DNA of 64,000 bases. It comes from Siphonodentalium dalli (Eukaryota > Mollusca > Scaphopoda > Gadilida > Siphonodentaliidae). Made by a program: the position numbers and the translations under genes. The notes beneath the pieces are model-generated. The model searched no databases, was not told where the DNA came from, and was given only the letters and a program-made list of their open reading frames with translations. The DNA lies in contig CP136064.1 in assembly GCA_032622095.1 (NCBI GenBank), positions 146,191,864-146,255,863 of the forward strand. Direction: 5' to 3'. Each line of letters starts with the position of its first letter. Position 1 is the stretch's first letter. Below, one piece after another: positions 1 through 11,767 of the stretch.

Positions 1-2400
1 TTATCCATGGGCCCTGTTTATGAAATTTAATCCGTACAAAGTTTTTGCCATATAAGTTGAAGTGTCGGTTGTCGAATTTTGAAGTGGTTTGGTATGGTGA
101 TAGACCTGAATGATACGGGAATGATGTGTGCAGATATTACTGCATATCACAGGTTTTGCCTGTCGATGCATACCAGAGCTACCGACTTGGTTCCATCCGT
201 AAACACATTTTGCATTATTATAACTCAACCATTTGTATGTATATTGTGCACTAGAGTCTGCAGTATAGTCTCAGTCAGATTTTATTCTTGATTTTAGTTT
301 GAACTTTGAAGACATTGAAGAATGTCATTTCTCAAAGCATCTGAATGCATCACATTATTTCAGTTCATATATTTGTAAGCGATAACAGTATACAATTAGT
401 ATTGTAGTTTAGTCTTGTTGAGCTGTATTTAAGCTTCAAGATGAAGTTCGTAAATTCAAGGAGAATAGCGTCACCTTCAGTTGGGATTGTCTGAACAATA
501 AACAGTAACGGCCATTCATCATAACCAATTCAGTTTTATTTGGATAAGTGCTGCAAATTAACATTACTTGCATGGAATCATTAAAAAGATGATAAATAAC
601 CAGAAGGAATGAAATTGATTGCATGCCAGAACAAGACAGTATTTCAGACATTAGAAATTTATGAGATACCCTTTTCAATTTCATGTTATGCAACAATCGG
701 GTCAATGATATCTAGTCATCATTGAGTATTCACCATGTAGTATTTGTGATACAGTTTATTTTATTTTATTACTTTTATGCGGGTAATACAACTGGGTAAT
801 ACATTAATTTTTTTGACTAAATTACGGTTTTCCACTGAGAAGTGGGACGGGATCCTGTGAAATCCAGAATGTTGCTAAATCTGAGGCTAAATAGTCACTA
901 TATATGTCTATATAGCCATATGCCAACACACATGATACTAACATGCTTACAAACAACATTACATGGTCAGTACTTGTAAATTGTTTGGAAAAAAACCCAT
1001 TTTGGAAAAAAAATTACAAGCACGATTGTTTCGGCCTATGGACCACCCACCCACCCCGGCCCTATATACGGATTTTTTTTGTAGACCCCCTCATGTCGTC
1101 GGTGGTATATTTTGCCCCACGTCCTTTTCCTCGGTTGCTCGTTGTTGAAATGTGTACAAACGTGTACTGTTACACACAGCATGTTTATGTGACCGGTGGT
1201 CAATCTATGATTGACGCCAATCACCTTGATTGGATAATCCTATATGGCGCGGCGATGTCTTCCCATCGATATGTCCACCGATAGCTTCGCATTGAGCGTC
1301 GCCTCGTAAAACTACCTGGACTATATTATAAACCCAGCCGGTGAATATCACCCCAGAGGTTTACAAAGTGATAAAAACAGTTGATTTGTTCTTTATTCTT
1401 GTGGTTATATACACATATTCTAAAAATAAATGTCCTTTACAACGTGGATCAATGAAATGCGGTTGTTGCATTTAAATGCACTGCATTGGGAATAATCACA
1501 GTCGCATTGAAATTACTGATCATTGCGCCGAAAAAGTATACTAGTACTACTATGAACACCCAAATAATGATACGATAGTGTATAGTGTATTTTGCAATTT
1601 TAGTTTTAATTTTGTTTAATTTAAATTCACATCTGAATAATTATGTGTTATTTACCCACTCCTGGTGTACATGTATGTTCGGAATCGGACATTCGTGATG
1701 TAGTTTTCCATTCAAAATGGAATAAACATAAATAAACACTGTTGACATTAATTGTTTTATAATCAGAATCATGATTCTCATTTTGATTCTAGTAAAAAGT
1801 CTTAATTCCCTGTAGAAAGTTAAACACTAACATTTTGATTATTGCAAAACATCTGATGGATTTTAAGGCCTGCATCAAGACATTTGTTTGTGAATAAATC
1901 AAGGTAAATGTGTCAAAATATGGACGCATTTACAAATGAGTAGCTCCAAAATCGCAAAGTAGATTCGAACATGTGGTCGCTTTTCCAAGAAATTTGTGAG
2001 TGCTCTGTACATGTACATACGTGTAAGTGACTTGACCAACTACATGAGGAGTCGAGGGACACAATCAATGAGGATGTTTGTACTAAAACATATTTTTTAC
2101 GCAGGGAACGAACACATGGCCAATTTCTTAATTTATATTATGAGCCAACAAGACAGATCGTAAATCGCTGTTATATGACAATATACATGTATGTGGCCAT
2201 CATACTGGTCGACAGGCATGACGCCAACAAAAACCAATCTGTCAGGCCAATACAAAGAAGTCACGACTTATTGCCGGTGGGACCTATTAAAGGCATTGTT
2301 CCATTTCGTTAATAACAACTTACATGTACATGTAACATTCACCTCCACCTCTTTACTCTTGGGGTCCAAATAAACATGCATACACATTTATTATTTTTCT
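1..2400. other. No gene recognised
   Basis: This stretch is AT-rich and has only short open frames with no recognisable protein motif. I see no RNA gene and no clear terminal repeats. A run of 14 C residues lies just beyond it at 2409-2422. Confidence 0.5.
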
Positions 2401-2540
2401 TGGGAAATCCCCCCCCCCCCCCTGCACAGTGCTTGGGTCTGCATGTTTATTAATATTTTGAAGCTATGAAAATTTAAATCAGCACAAATTCAAGATTTCT
2501 ATATGATTCTGATGTAAAAAATGACGGGCTTTACTTTTGC

Positions 2541-2942
2541 ATGTACTCTTGAGTGCCTAATAAAAGTACAGGGTGGAATAATAGTACAGGTTGGAAAATG
2601 TCGCGTAACTGAATAATAGTACATGTACAGGGCGGAATAAACGTACAGACTGGAAATATTAGTACCATACATCCCAACAAAACGCACCATCTGACTGGTT
2701 TACTGATGCCATGTGACAGAAATAGTTTTGATGGATAGCCAGGTCTGTGAATCTACAGTGTGCTGATCACTGTCAACAATCAGAGTTCATTTATCTATGA
2801 ATAACACAATTTAAGATTGGTGAATTATTTCTTTTGGTTAATTTAATAAACGTACAGGACCAAATAACGATCGTACAGGTGGGAATTTTACCTCGATTTT
2901 AATAATCGTGCATGTATGTTTATTAGACACTCAAGAGTACAT
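2541..2942. mobile_element. Fold-back element (MITE-like)
   Basis: The ends are inverted copies of one another: TGTACTCTTGAGTGCCTAAT at the left (from 2542) matches the reverse complement of the sequence at 2914-2942. Inside, short units containing aataatagtacagg recur. No coding capacity is seen and no target duplication is clear, so the class is not assigned. Confidence 0.5.
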
Positions 2943-3052
2943 ATTCAAGTATGTGGCATACCAAAACACCACATGATACATACATGTACCTGTACTACAT
3001 ACCATCTATACAAATTATTTGGTTAACCACAGTTGATGTTTTGCTCAGAGTT

Positions 3053-3145
3053 CCCCCTGCACTATTATTTGGGTCTGTACTTTTATTAACTTTCAATGGA
3101 ATCCCCCCCTGCACTATTATTTGGGCCTGCACTTTTATTTGGAGC
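3053..3145. repeat. Two tandem ~50-bp units, inverted relative to 2560-2650
   Basis: The phrase cctgcactattatttggg followed by a ctg-acttttatt block occurs twice, starting near 3055 and 3109. Its reverse complement, slightly diverged, recurs at about 2560-2650. The whole of 2400-3150 may therefore be one larger fold-back structure. Confidence 0.45.
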
Positions 3146-3371
3146 CCGAAAGTAAGTTGCATTGACATTTATTTTCACGAATTACCATGATAAGGAACAT
3201 TGCAACTGGTTTGAAGTAACATGACCACGTTGCATCAACACTGGAACTGCATTGATGGTAATTTTCAACATGGTCTCACTGAGGTTCTATCAGATATAAA
3301 TACTAGTACGGTTGAGGGAGATAATTATTTTGAGAATATGTGAACCTGTGTTTAAATAACATGAGCCTAAT

Positions 3372-3743
3372 GCGACACCAATTTTTAAGTCTGGTTTACG
3401 AACACCTCCTACAACTTTTTGTCCATTTCATGAAAAAAAATAAAACTGTTTTCTCCCAAAATATTTTACATGCGTACTGATTTTCATGTGTTGTCGCATC
3501 CGTCTGCTTATGATCATTTACATATCCATATTTTCATGTATTTCATGACAAGATATGTCTTGTTTGGTTCAGAATTTCATTCAAAAACATTTTTTCACAA
3601 TTTTTGTAAAATTTATGTGAAATTCCACGATTTACTTGATATAAATTGGGGGGACAATCTTTTTTATTTTTATTTTTTTCCCTCCTGCATCTACTTTTTT
3701 TCTCCCCACATGATCGTAAACCAGACTTAAAAATTGGTGTCGC
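3372..3743. mobile_element. 372-bp MITE with ~30-bp terminal inverted repeats
   Basis: The left end GCGACACCAATTTTTAAGTC is matched exactly in reverse complement at the right end (up to 3743), and pairing continues through the adjoining TGGTTTACGA. Both sides are flanked by CTAAT, consistent with a short target duplication. The interior is T-rich and non-coding. The superfamily is not assigned. Confidence 0.7.
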
Positions 3744-4734
3744 CTAATTATCATCTGATGGAGTCAAAATCATTGAACCGTCACTTATGCATGCACATGT
3801 AGTCTTGATGTTGAGTCTGGCTTTCATCATTTTCATTAGTTTTACTGTTATCCACCAAAGGTTGAGGTGTTACGGAACAACTGTATGGCATCGTATACTG
3901 TTATCTTTCGAGTAAATATGGAGTCTCTAATTCTTTTATCAGTCACGCATCTACTCATCAAATTGACATTAGTATAATCCTTAAATATTTGTAAATTGTA
4001 ACAATTGTTACCATGAACTTGTTGATAATTTTCTTTGTCGTGTAAAACAACTGTTGTACCAAGTTTCAATGCCGCGTCCTCCTGGCATGTAGGGATTACC
4101 GGTGCCATTAATAGTGATGCATCATTGCCAGTTAATGTACATTAGAGTGGAACTGAATTAACAATGTCACATTGACACAGTAAGACCAGTAAAACAGCAA
4201 AAGTAGTATTATTGTACAGCAGGCTTAACACTATCAGTACGGTATGAGTCTATGCCTAAATGTACAGTAGTACAGACCCTTTACTATCGCAGATCAAACT
4301 TTTAATTCTTCTTCTTCTGGACAGGTGCATGATCAGGCCACTGGCACTGCATCATGCTTGTACCACAAATTCAATTTTGCGTATTGTCGCAGCGTGACAA
4401 TTACAAATTACAATGTACATGTATTACTTTTCAATTCAATCCCAATGCACTATGTCCACTGTCAGTGGTTTTCATGTGATACAAATATTCCAGGTCATAC
4501 AGATGTGTCAGCGGGAATATTCTGGTTATGGGCAGATGGCCGTTCAATACTGTAGTTGATCCGTTTCGTTATCGTAGCTTAGTTCTTACTGTTCCGGGAA
4601 TTGAAATATTTTTTGTCACATGAAATTCAGTCTTTTTCGATATTTGCGCACATCCATGCGGACAAAATCGGCGAATCTTATATATAAGTCCACAGTTTAT
4701 CCGTTTGTAGCCAATACACCATTTCCTTCTGTCA
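3744..4734. other. No gene recognised
   Basis: Short open frames only, none with a recognisable motif. No repeat structure was seen here. Confidence 0.4.
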
Positions 4735-5010
4735 TTTCGCCCAATTTGGGCGGTTATCTAATGGCTGCTTTTCGTCTGACGTGTATGTCAGGATAGAGGA
4801 GCTGGGGGATTTGTGTAAATGTTAGCCCAAACTACATTTCCAAACTACATTTCCAAGTAACGCAAGTAACGATGGTTTGTTTTTTATTTTGAGGAATCAT
4901 ACCACATCTGATGAATTCAGCCCAAATATGTTAACAGTTGTCGTGTAAAACATTTGCAGTAGGTTAGCGTTATTTGTTATTTGCGGATGTCGTTTAACAT
5001 GAGGAAAATA

Positions 5011-5537
5011 CACTCTTAGAACAAATGTGTATAAATACTACACAATATGTGTTACATTTGATCTTAAACAAAATTGTGTAAAAATGCAACATGACATAAA
5101 TGTGTCGGTGGAATTTTCTCAACATTGAATATTAGTGAATATGTCAGTATATTATATTTAATATATGAGATATTTTCTATTTGAGACATAAACCTCGTAA
5201 CAGCTGCCATAATAAAAAATTGGCAGCTGCTTTAACATTTTGTGCTACACAATTATGTGTTGTTCAGTTTTTACACAAACATAGTGTATAACAAAATTTT
5301 AAGCTGCCAATCAATTATTGTTTGTTCTGTGGTAGCCATTACGAGTTTTGTATCTCCAATATAACACATTTCATCTAATAACTATGATACACTCACATAT
5401 TCAATCATATTCAACGTTGATGATATTCCACCGACATATTTAATAATTATATGTCATGTGTCATTTCTACACAATTTTGTTTAAGATCAATTGTAACACA
5501 TTTTGTGTAGTATTTATACACATTTGTTCTAAGAGTG
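5011..5537. mobile_element. 527-bp MITE, TA target duplication
   Basis: Long terminal inverted repeats of roughly 100 bp begin CACTCTTAGAACAAATGTGT on the left and end with its reverse complement on the right. The flanks are TA at 5009-5010 and 5538-5539. The paralogous site in family X copy 2 (about 7703) reads ggaaaatagactact with a single TA, which is the expected empty site. TA duplication suggests mobilisation by a Tc1/mariner-type transposase; this is inference. There is no coding sequence. Confidence 0.85.
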
Positions 5538-6175
5538 TAGACTACTACTTTTGAACGGCATGTGCATTTGTCGTTTTTTAATTATAACAACATGATAATC
5601 AATAACAGAGGCAGTCTCTGTCAAAAACAGTCGCTCTATTTACGATACTAATTGGGGAACTTTGTAAATTAAATTACGCGTAAACCAGCGTAAACGTATA
5701 CCTGCTGCAAATAGAGAAGGTGCCGGAATCGGCGTACTCGCCCCAGGGCTAACTCGCCCCAATCGACGTGTGTCAACTCGGAATAAAAGATGTATACGGG
5801 GTGTTATATGGCGTTTGGTGAAATTTGGTGTATATGTTCGGGCTGGGACATGGAATACAATAACGTTTGAATTGTTTTTAAATTTACAAATGTGTTGATT
5901 TTATTCAACTTTTTCGTTCTGAAACACACTATACTCGTCATGTCCATATCTAGTATTACTTAGAAATTTCAGCTTTCCAGATACATAATCGCTCCATTGA
6001 CTGTAACAGATGAAGTTATCCCCCCGGGGCCTCTTCGGATCGAGTGTCACTGAAACTTTATTTTGTTAGACTGCCTGTATTCACTGATTATATGTGGAAA
6101 TAATCTGTAATAAGATGTAGCACTGTTTTATTTTATATTTACATGTAGTGCTGTTTTTTATACAACAATTCCACC

Positions 6176-7341
6176 CAGGCTTCTCAACGGTACGCAGTAC
6201 TGGTACCGCGTACTCAGGCATTTTTTGCGGTAACGGTGCTGGTGTGTAGATCCGCCGGTACTCGGTACTGTGGTTGCATATATGCACGTTCTTAGATCAT
6301 CAGGCTGTCTGGCAAAATACAGTAGTATCAAGTTTCGCTCTTTAAACTACACGCGATGCACATCGATCGTGATTGTATTCATGGCATGAGAGGTCGGTCA
6401 TGGAAGGGTGGTTCCTGGTTTGTATGTGTCTATTATAACTCTTCAATGGTTGAATTCCAATTCTTTGAAAGCACGGCCTTGTGATATTGTTTTAATTTTC
6501 AAAGATTATTTTGTGTTGGGAACTTATTTTTTTGCCTTTATGTTTGCCCAGTTGTGGCAATTATACACTAAACCCAGTTACAATTTCTTATCATTTATTC
6601 ACCGACGACATCACCCACAAGTATGGCCCACACGTTTTGATTAATCACATACACACGTACACGTTCACATGTCGTATCAGTTTGCATATATAAGGTAGAC
6701 CATTTTGAATTTAAATGGGTCTCATGGAACCTCCAGTTATATAATAAAATCGGGAACGAATATCCACGAACCGTGCACAGTGTACATGTGATTTGCCGAA
6801 TAGACATGATAGTTCATATTTGGTATAGGAACTCGTGGAGAGAAATTGTTGCCTAACTTGACTCATTATTGTCTAGATTCAAAATGGCCGACCGCGCGAC
6901 TTTGCAAATACATTTAATCTGATTTAATATTGTGAAGTGAAAACCACCGACGTGTGTCGCGTTACTTTCTATCAGTTTATCACACACAGAAGAACAATAA
7001 ATTAAAACCACAAAACGTGTGCAACGAATAGTTCTATTTTGGTTGGTTGAATTGTCTATATGTTGTCATTTGCGCATCACTAAACTATACGGGAAAGTTT
7101 GTTAGTATATTCCGAAATGGTATCTAATATCCCGAAATAGTTTCTTTATTCTGATATCAAATTATCATTAGTTCATGTTAATAATGGAGTTCGTGGCTTG
7201 TGGTTTTCAGCACTGTATTACCTCTAGATATTCCTAGAACTATAACATGGCTTGACAGTACCGGTACAAGAACCACGGTTCTAGCAAAGTATCGATACCG
7301 GTACCGGCATGTGTGGTACCGGCGGTACGTTGAGAAGCCCA
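6176..7341. mobile_element. Non-autonomous hAT-like element, 8-bp target duplication
   Basis: The left end CAGGCTTCTCAACGGTAC and the reverse complement of the right end (TGGGCTTCTCAACGTACC) are near-identical. The element is flanked by ATTCCACC at 6168-6175 and 7342-7349, an 8-bp direct repeat as made by hAT transposases. Copy 2 of family X at about 8866-8885 has the unoccupied equivalent site. The interior is rich in ggtaccgg-type motifs near both ends and has no transposase frame. Confidence 0.8.
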
Positions 7342-8162
7342 ATTCCACCTAGGTCATCATGTGATTGACCATACATGGGGTGTGATGACCTGGATGAATT
7401 AAGAGCGGTTTGATGGATCACTTCTGTCTTCGAGCTGGATTATACTTATTTCGGCCAATTTGGCCGGTTACTTCATGTGACTTTTTCATCTGACGTGTGT
7501 GTCGGATAATTGATCTGGAGAATTTATGTAAATGTTAGCCCAAACTACATTTCCAAGTAACGATGGTTTTGTTGTTTATTTTGAGGAATAATACCGCGTC
7601 AGATGAATTCAGCCCAAATATGTTAACAGTTGTCGTGTCAAACATTCGGCAGTAGGTTAGCGTTATTTAGTATTTGTGGATGTCATTTAACATGGGGAAA
7701 ATAGACTACTGCGCTTGAACGAGCATGTGAATTTGTCGTTTTTAATGTACAGCAACTTGATAATCAATAACAGAGGCATTCTCTGTCAAATAAGGTCGCT
7801 CTATTTACGGTATTAATTGCGGAACTTTCTAAAGTAAACTACGCGTAAACGGATACATACGGTAAATTATAGAATGTGCCGGAATCGGCCTAATCGCCCC
7901 AGGGCCAACTCGCCCAGTCGACGTGTGTCAATTCGGTACCTACTATAACATGTACCCGAGTCCGATACGGAATAAAAGATGTATACGGGTGTTATATAGC
8001 GTTTGGTCCGTTGTTTCTCAATGAATATTATTGAAATTTGGTGTATATGTCCGGGACATGGAATACAACAACGTTTGAATTGTTTTTAAATTTACAAATT
8101 TGTTGATTTTATTCAATTTTTTTTCGTTCTGAAAACACACTATAAAGTGTATATAATATAAT

Positions 8163-8470
8163 AACGAACACGAGACATACATAATTTATAAACTGTTAAC
8201 AAAAGATATCAAATTCAATACATGACAAAGATGACTCAGTGGAGTTTATAAAGTGAACATAAAAACATTGAGGTAAGAATCTTTTTAAGGAATGCAACTT
8301 TATTTAATGATAATAAACACATAAATTAAAATAACAAACATGAGACATACATGATTTATAAACTGTTAACAAAAGATATCAAACTCAATACATGACAAAG
8401 ATGACTCAGTGAAGTTTATAAAGTGAACATAAAAATATTAAGGTAAGAATCTGTTTAAGCATTACTAAAC
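8163..8470 (+). repeat. 170-bp tandem duplication inside family X
   Basis: The segment containing gagacatac..atttataaactgttaac and gacaaagatgactcagtg occurs at 8163 and again at 8333, so the period is 170 bp. A single inverted copy is present at about 35505-35640 in family X copy 3, which shows that this block belongs to the element. Confidence 0.7.
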
Positions 8471-8625
8471 CGTTTAGCACAGACCACAGTCCACTTCACT
8501 CATCCGATCATCACCAAACTTCATATTTATCTTGATATTGATCTATCAGATGAGAGCTATCAAATATTTTTTTAATTTCATAGGAAAAAATGGTCGCCAG
8601 CGGCCATATTGCATTTACGTTATAT
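8471..8625 (+). repeat. Diverged lone monomer of the ~160-bp satellite family
   Basis: The order of landmarks matches the array at 17340-19085: a gatcatc-aaacttcat stretch, a gatgggagc-like stretch, then aaaatggtcgccagcggcc. It sits inside family X copy 2, followed by the same tattacttagaaatttca tail that follows the array near 20310. Confidence 0.5.
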
Positions 8626-9429
8626 TTTATCGCGTCATGTCGATATCTAGTATTACTTAGAAATTTCACCTTTCCAGATTCATAATTGCTCCATTGACTG
8701 TAACAGATGAAATTATTCCCCTCTTCGGATAGAGTGTCACTGAAACTTTATTTTGTCAGACTGTCTGTATAATCACTGATTATATATGGCAATAATCTGT
8801 AATAAGATGTAGCACTATTTTATTTTATATTTACATGCAGTGCTGTTTTTATACATCAATTATAATCCCCCTAGATCATCATGTGATCGATCATACATCG
8901 CGCGAGGACCTGGTTGAATTAAGGGGGGTTTTATGGATCACTTCTGTCCTCAAGCTAGATTATACTTATGCCATTTAATGGCATGTTTCTAACGTGGAGG
9001 GTTAGATATGCTTGAGAAACCACCACTCTTTAATTCACACCAAGTTCTCAGCTGTCATGTTCGGATATTGCCATAATATATAGTATATTTTGTATATACT
9101 AGTATAATATAGTTATTTTCAGTACCATTATATACCAGTAGTGTGGATAACAATGCATATATATGTGTATATGTATATTGATTCAACGGATTCAGTGGTT
9201 TTGTTCATTAGTCTATCAAATTTGCGGGGAAAACATGGCCACCAGCAGTACACCTTCAAATTTGAATCAATTGGCGCACCCTGCAGCCAGCATTTATTGG
9301 AGAACTGTTTCTCATGTGGATATTTTGGGTCACCACTAGATGGGAGCCATATTTTTTTCTCAAAATTTCCTTGTGAAAACAGCACTGCCAGCGGTGATCT
9401 TGAGTTTTACTATTTTTATGGCTAAATAA

Positions 9430-9735
9430 TTTGGTTTATCCTACAGACGACATACATTGTCCGATCGCCAACAGATTCCACAATGATTTTCTGGATAACC
9501 AGGATGAGAGTGATCTATTATTTTTCCGAATTTCGTTAAAAACATGACCACAGACAGCAATTTTGTATCTTACTCTTTGTATGACTGAATCCTTTTCTTT
9601 AGCACCTCTACACACCAATCCCTCATCTGATAGTCACCAAACTTCATATTGATCTTCCGGGTGACCACTAGATGGGAGCTATCGAATGATTTAATTTTTT
9701 TTGGAAAACATGGTCGCCAGCAGCCATCTTCTATT
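9430..9735 (+). repeat. Diverged lone satellite-family monomers
   Basis: Around 9600-9735 the sequence reads cacaccaatccctcatctga, caaacttcatattgatc, gatgggagctatcg, then aaaacatggtcgccagcagc. This matches the monomer order of the array at 17340. A weaker, partial monomer lies at 9225-9300. Confidence 0.45.
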
Positions 9736-10039
9736 TTGCTTTTTATATACATGTATATCTCTTCGTGCGTATAGCCAGTATTACTTGGGTAGTTCAACTT
9801 TCCACATTCCTGTCATCATTTGAAATATAAAAAATTACCTGATACATGTAGTCCAATGAAAATTAACAAGCGTCCATGAATTAAATTTACCTATGATCCT
9901 ATTATTCCTCACAATCACATGCACCCTTCAAAATTTTGTTTCGTCGTATTTAATTTTTAATGACCCAATGGTAATATTGATATAGATACATTTGTCAAAC
10001 ATTTCTTTGTACAATATAAAGGTATAAAGTTAGTAACTA

Positions 10040-10860
10040 AATCTAGAAATAGATAATACTAGCAGGTTATCCCGCCACTGGCGGCGTTCGTCAGAAGCAT
10101 GACAATTTAATTTTTTAATTATTTTTTTTAGTTAATTTTTATAATTAATTTTTTAATTTAATTTTTTGTTTTTCAATGAGTTAATATTAATTTCTTGTTT
10201 ATAACATGAGTTAATTGTGCATTTTTTTCCCGATTTTGACCTTGAATTGATCATTTTTAAGGTCAAGGTCAGGTCGGGGTCACAATTTAACCCGTCCATG
10301 ACACTTTCCGTAGGTAGGAAGTTTGAGCTCAATCGGTTCGAGTCTATAAAGGACACACACACATATATATATATTGTGGGTACCCGTTTCAAGGTGAAGA
10401 AGACATAAGAATCACACAACACGCAGTACCCGTCCCTAAAAGAGGTATGATTTAAGGTGCATCGGGCGGAAAAACTGACCCGATGAAAAATTCCCCCGTT
10501 CCTAGGAACGACAGACATAAGAATCACACAACACGCATTTTTTTTCACACAACACGCAGTACCCGTTCCTAAAAGATGTATGGTTGAACATTTCCCCCGT
10601 TCCTAGGAACGACAGACATAAGAATCGCACAACACGCATGTTTTGTTTTCCGATGAGTTAATTCTGCCTTTTTAATCAAGATAAATGCATTTCGCGTTTT
10701 TTCGTCCGTAGTTTCGTAGGCATCTGCGAGCGTTTAGCAACGCCGATGACAATAAAGATCGGTCGAGCAGTATGCGAGTCTATAACACACATACATACAT
10801 GCATTCATACACACATACATACAGACAGATATGCCAAAATGTATAATCGATAGCTACAAG
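10040..10860 (+). repeat. Low-copy repeat block with ~101-bp tandem units
   Basis: The phrase cgttcctaggaacgacagac followed by ataagaatc-cacaacacgca occurs at about 10497 and 10598, with a partial copy at 10405. The block ends in a cggttcgagtctataaaggacacac-type stretch and a similar one at 10760-10830 rich in acatacat. Such tails resemble the 3' ends of RTE-type LINEs, but I see no coding remnant, so the origin is unproven. Confidence 0.4.
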
Positions 10861-11329
10861 AATTCTATGATAAATACTTCACGGGCGATCTGATGCATGC
10901 ATCTTAGTTTTCTTGTTCCACGTTGATTCGCGACAAAATTAACTCAAAACACCACAAGGAATTCTCAGCGCTTCTTTTCGAATATCGGTAACTAAAAGTT
11001 AAGATTTTAATTTGGCTGCAGAAACGAAACGAATTTTGAAACACAATAATTGTATTCCCTAATATTTTCCTGTTGGTATATGGTCTACTATAGTATACGC
11101 AATCATTTATTTGAAATAATAAGTATCACTTAGAGAATAATTCTTACTGATAATTAGAAATATCTTTATTTTGTATCCCTTTAATATTAAATACCGGTAA
11201 TGGCCCTGAAAATTGCCTGTTTGTCAGTTTAATGTTCACTAGTTATAGCTAGGCTGTTAGATAAAGTATGATATTGCTTCATTTGTCCGGGGTAGTGTAT
11301 TGCCATACTGTCATAATAAACTTCAAGTA
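10861..11329. other. No gene recognised
   Basis: AT-rich sequence with no supported feature. Confidence 0.4.
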
Positions 11330-11731
11330 ATACGGTAACTACTCGTCAATGATGCTTGAATACAGAAATGGTTAATAAGGTAACTACCTGTCAATGATCG
11401 ACGTCATAATATAGAAAGGGTTAATAAGGTAACTAACAACACGGCAATGATACTTAGTATAGAAAGGTTAATAATTTAACTTCTTGTCAATTATGCTTTA
11501 ATATAGAAAGGGTTAATAAGGTAACTATACATGTCAATAATGCTTTAATAAAGAAAGGGTCAATAAGATAAAGTTCTACACGTCAATGATGCTTTAATAT
11601 AGAAAGAGCTAATAGGGTAACTACACGACAATGATGTTTTAATATAGAAAGGGTTAATATGGTAATTACACGACAATGGTACTTTAGTATATACAGGGTT
11701 AATAAGGCAACTACCCGTCAATGGTGCTTTA
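11330..11731 (+). repeat. 45-bp minisatellite, left part
   Basis: About nine imperfect units of the form gatgctttaatatagaaagg, gttaataaggtaactacacg, tcaat are visible. The array continues at 14581 after an inserted LINE. Confidence 0.85.
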
Positions 11732-11767
11732 AATGGTGCGACAAATTATATCCCTCACAAAAGTGTC

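Larger units (their letters stand above)
4735..7445 (+). mobile_element. Family X element, copy 1, with two nested insertions
   Basis: This non-coding repeat begins with the palindromic TTTCGCCCAATTTGGGCGG and runs to the point where a second copy starts at about 7446. Shared landmarks are gttagcccaaactacatttcc, gatgaattcagcccaaatatg, cgccccagggct and tattacttagaaatttcagc. Removing the insertions at 5011-5537 and 6176-7341 restores colinearity with copy 2. It lacks about 480 bp that copy 2 carries at 8150-8630. No open reading frame of interest is present. The class of the element is unknown. Confidence 0.6.
7446..8975 (+). mobile_element. Family X element, copy 2 (uninterrupted)
   Basis: It starts with the palindrome TTTCGGCCAATTTGGCCGG directly after copy 1, so the two copies are head to tail. 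It preserves the pre-insertion state of both elements nested in copy 1. It includes a tandem 170-bp block and one satellite-like monomer. Sequence shared with copy 1 ends near the TGCCATTTAATGGCA palindrome at about 8970-8985. Confidence 0.6.

Noticed and set aside
943-1284. Open frame of 113 codons
   Set aside because: No motif and no initiation or splice context; the composition matches the surrounding non-coding DNA.
3848-4108. Open frame of 86 codons on the minus strand
   Set aside because: No recognisable domain and no repeat relationship; consistent with chance.
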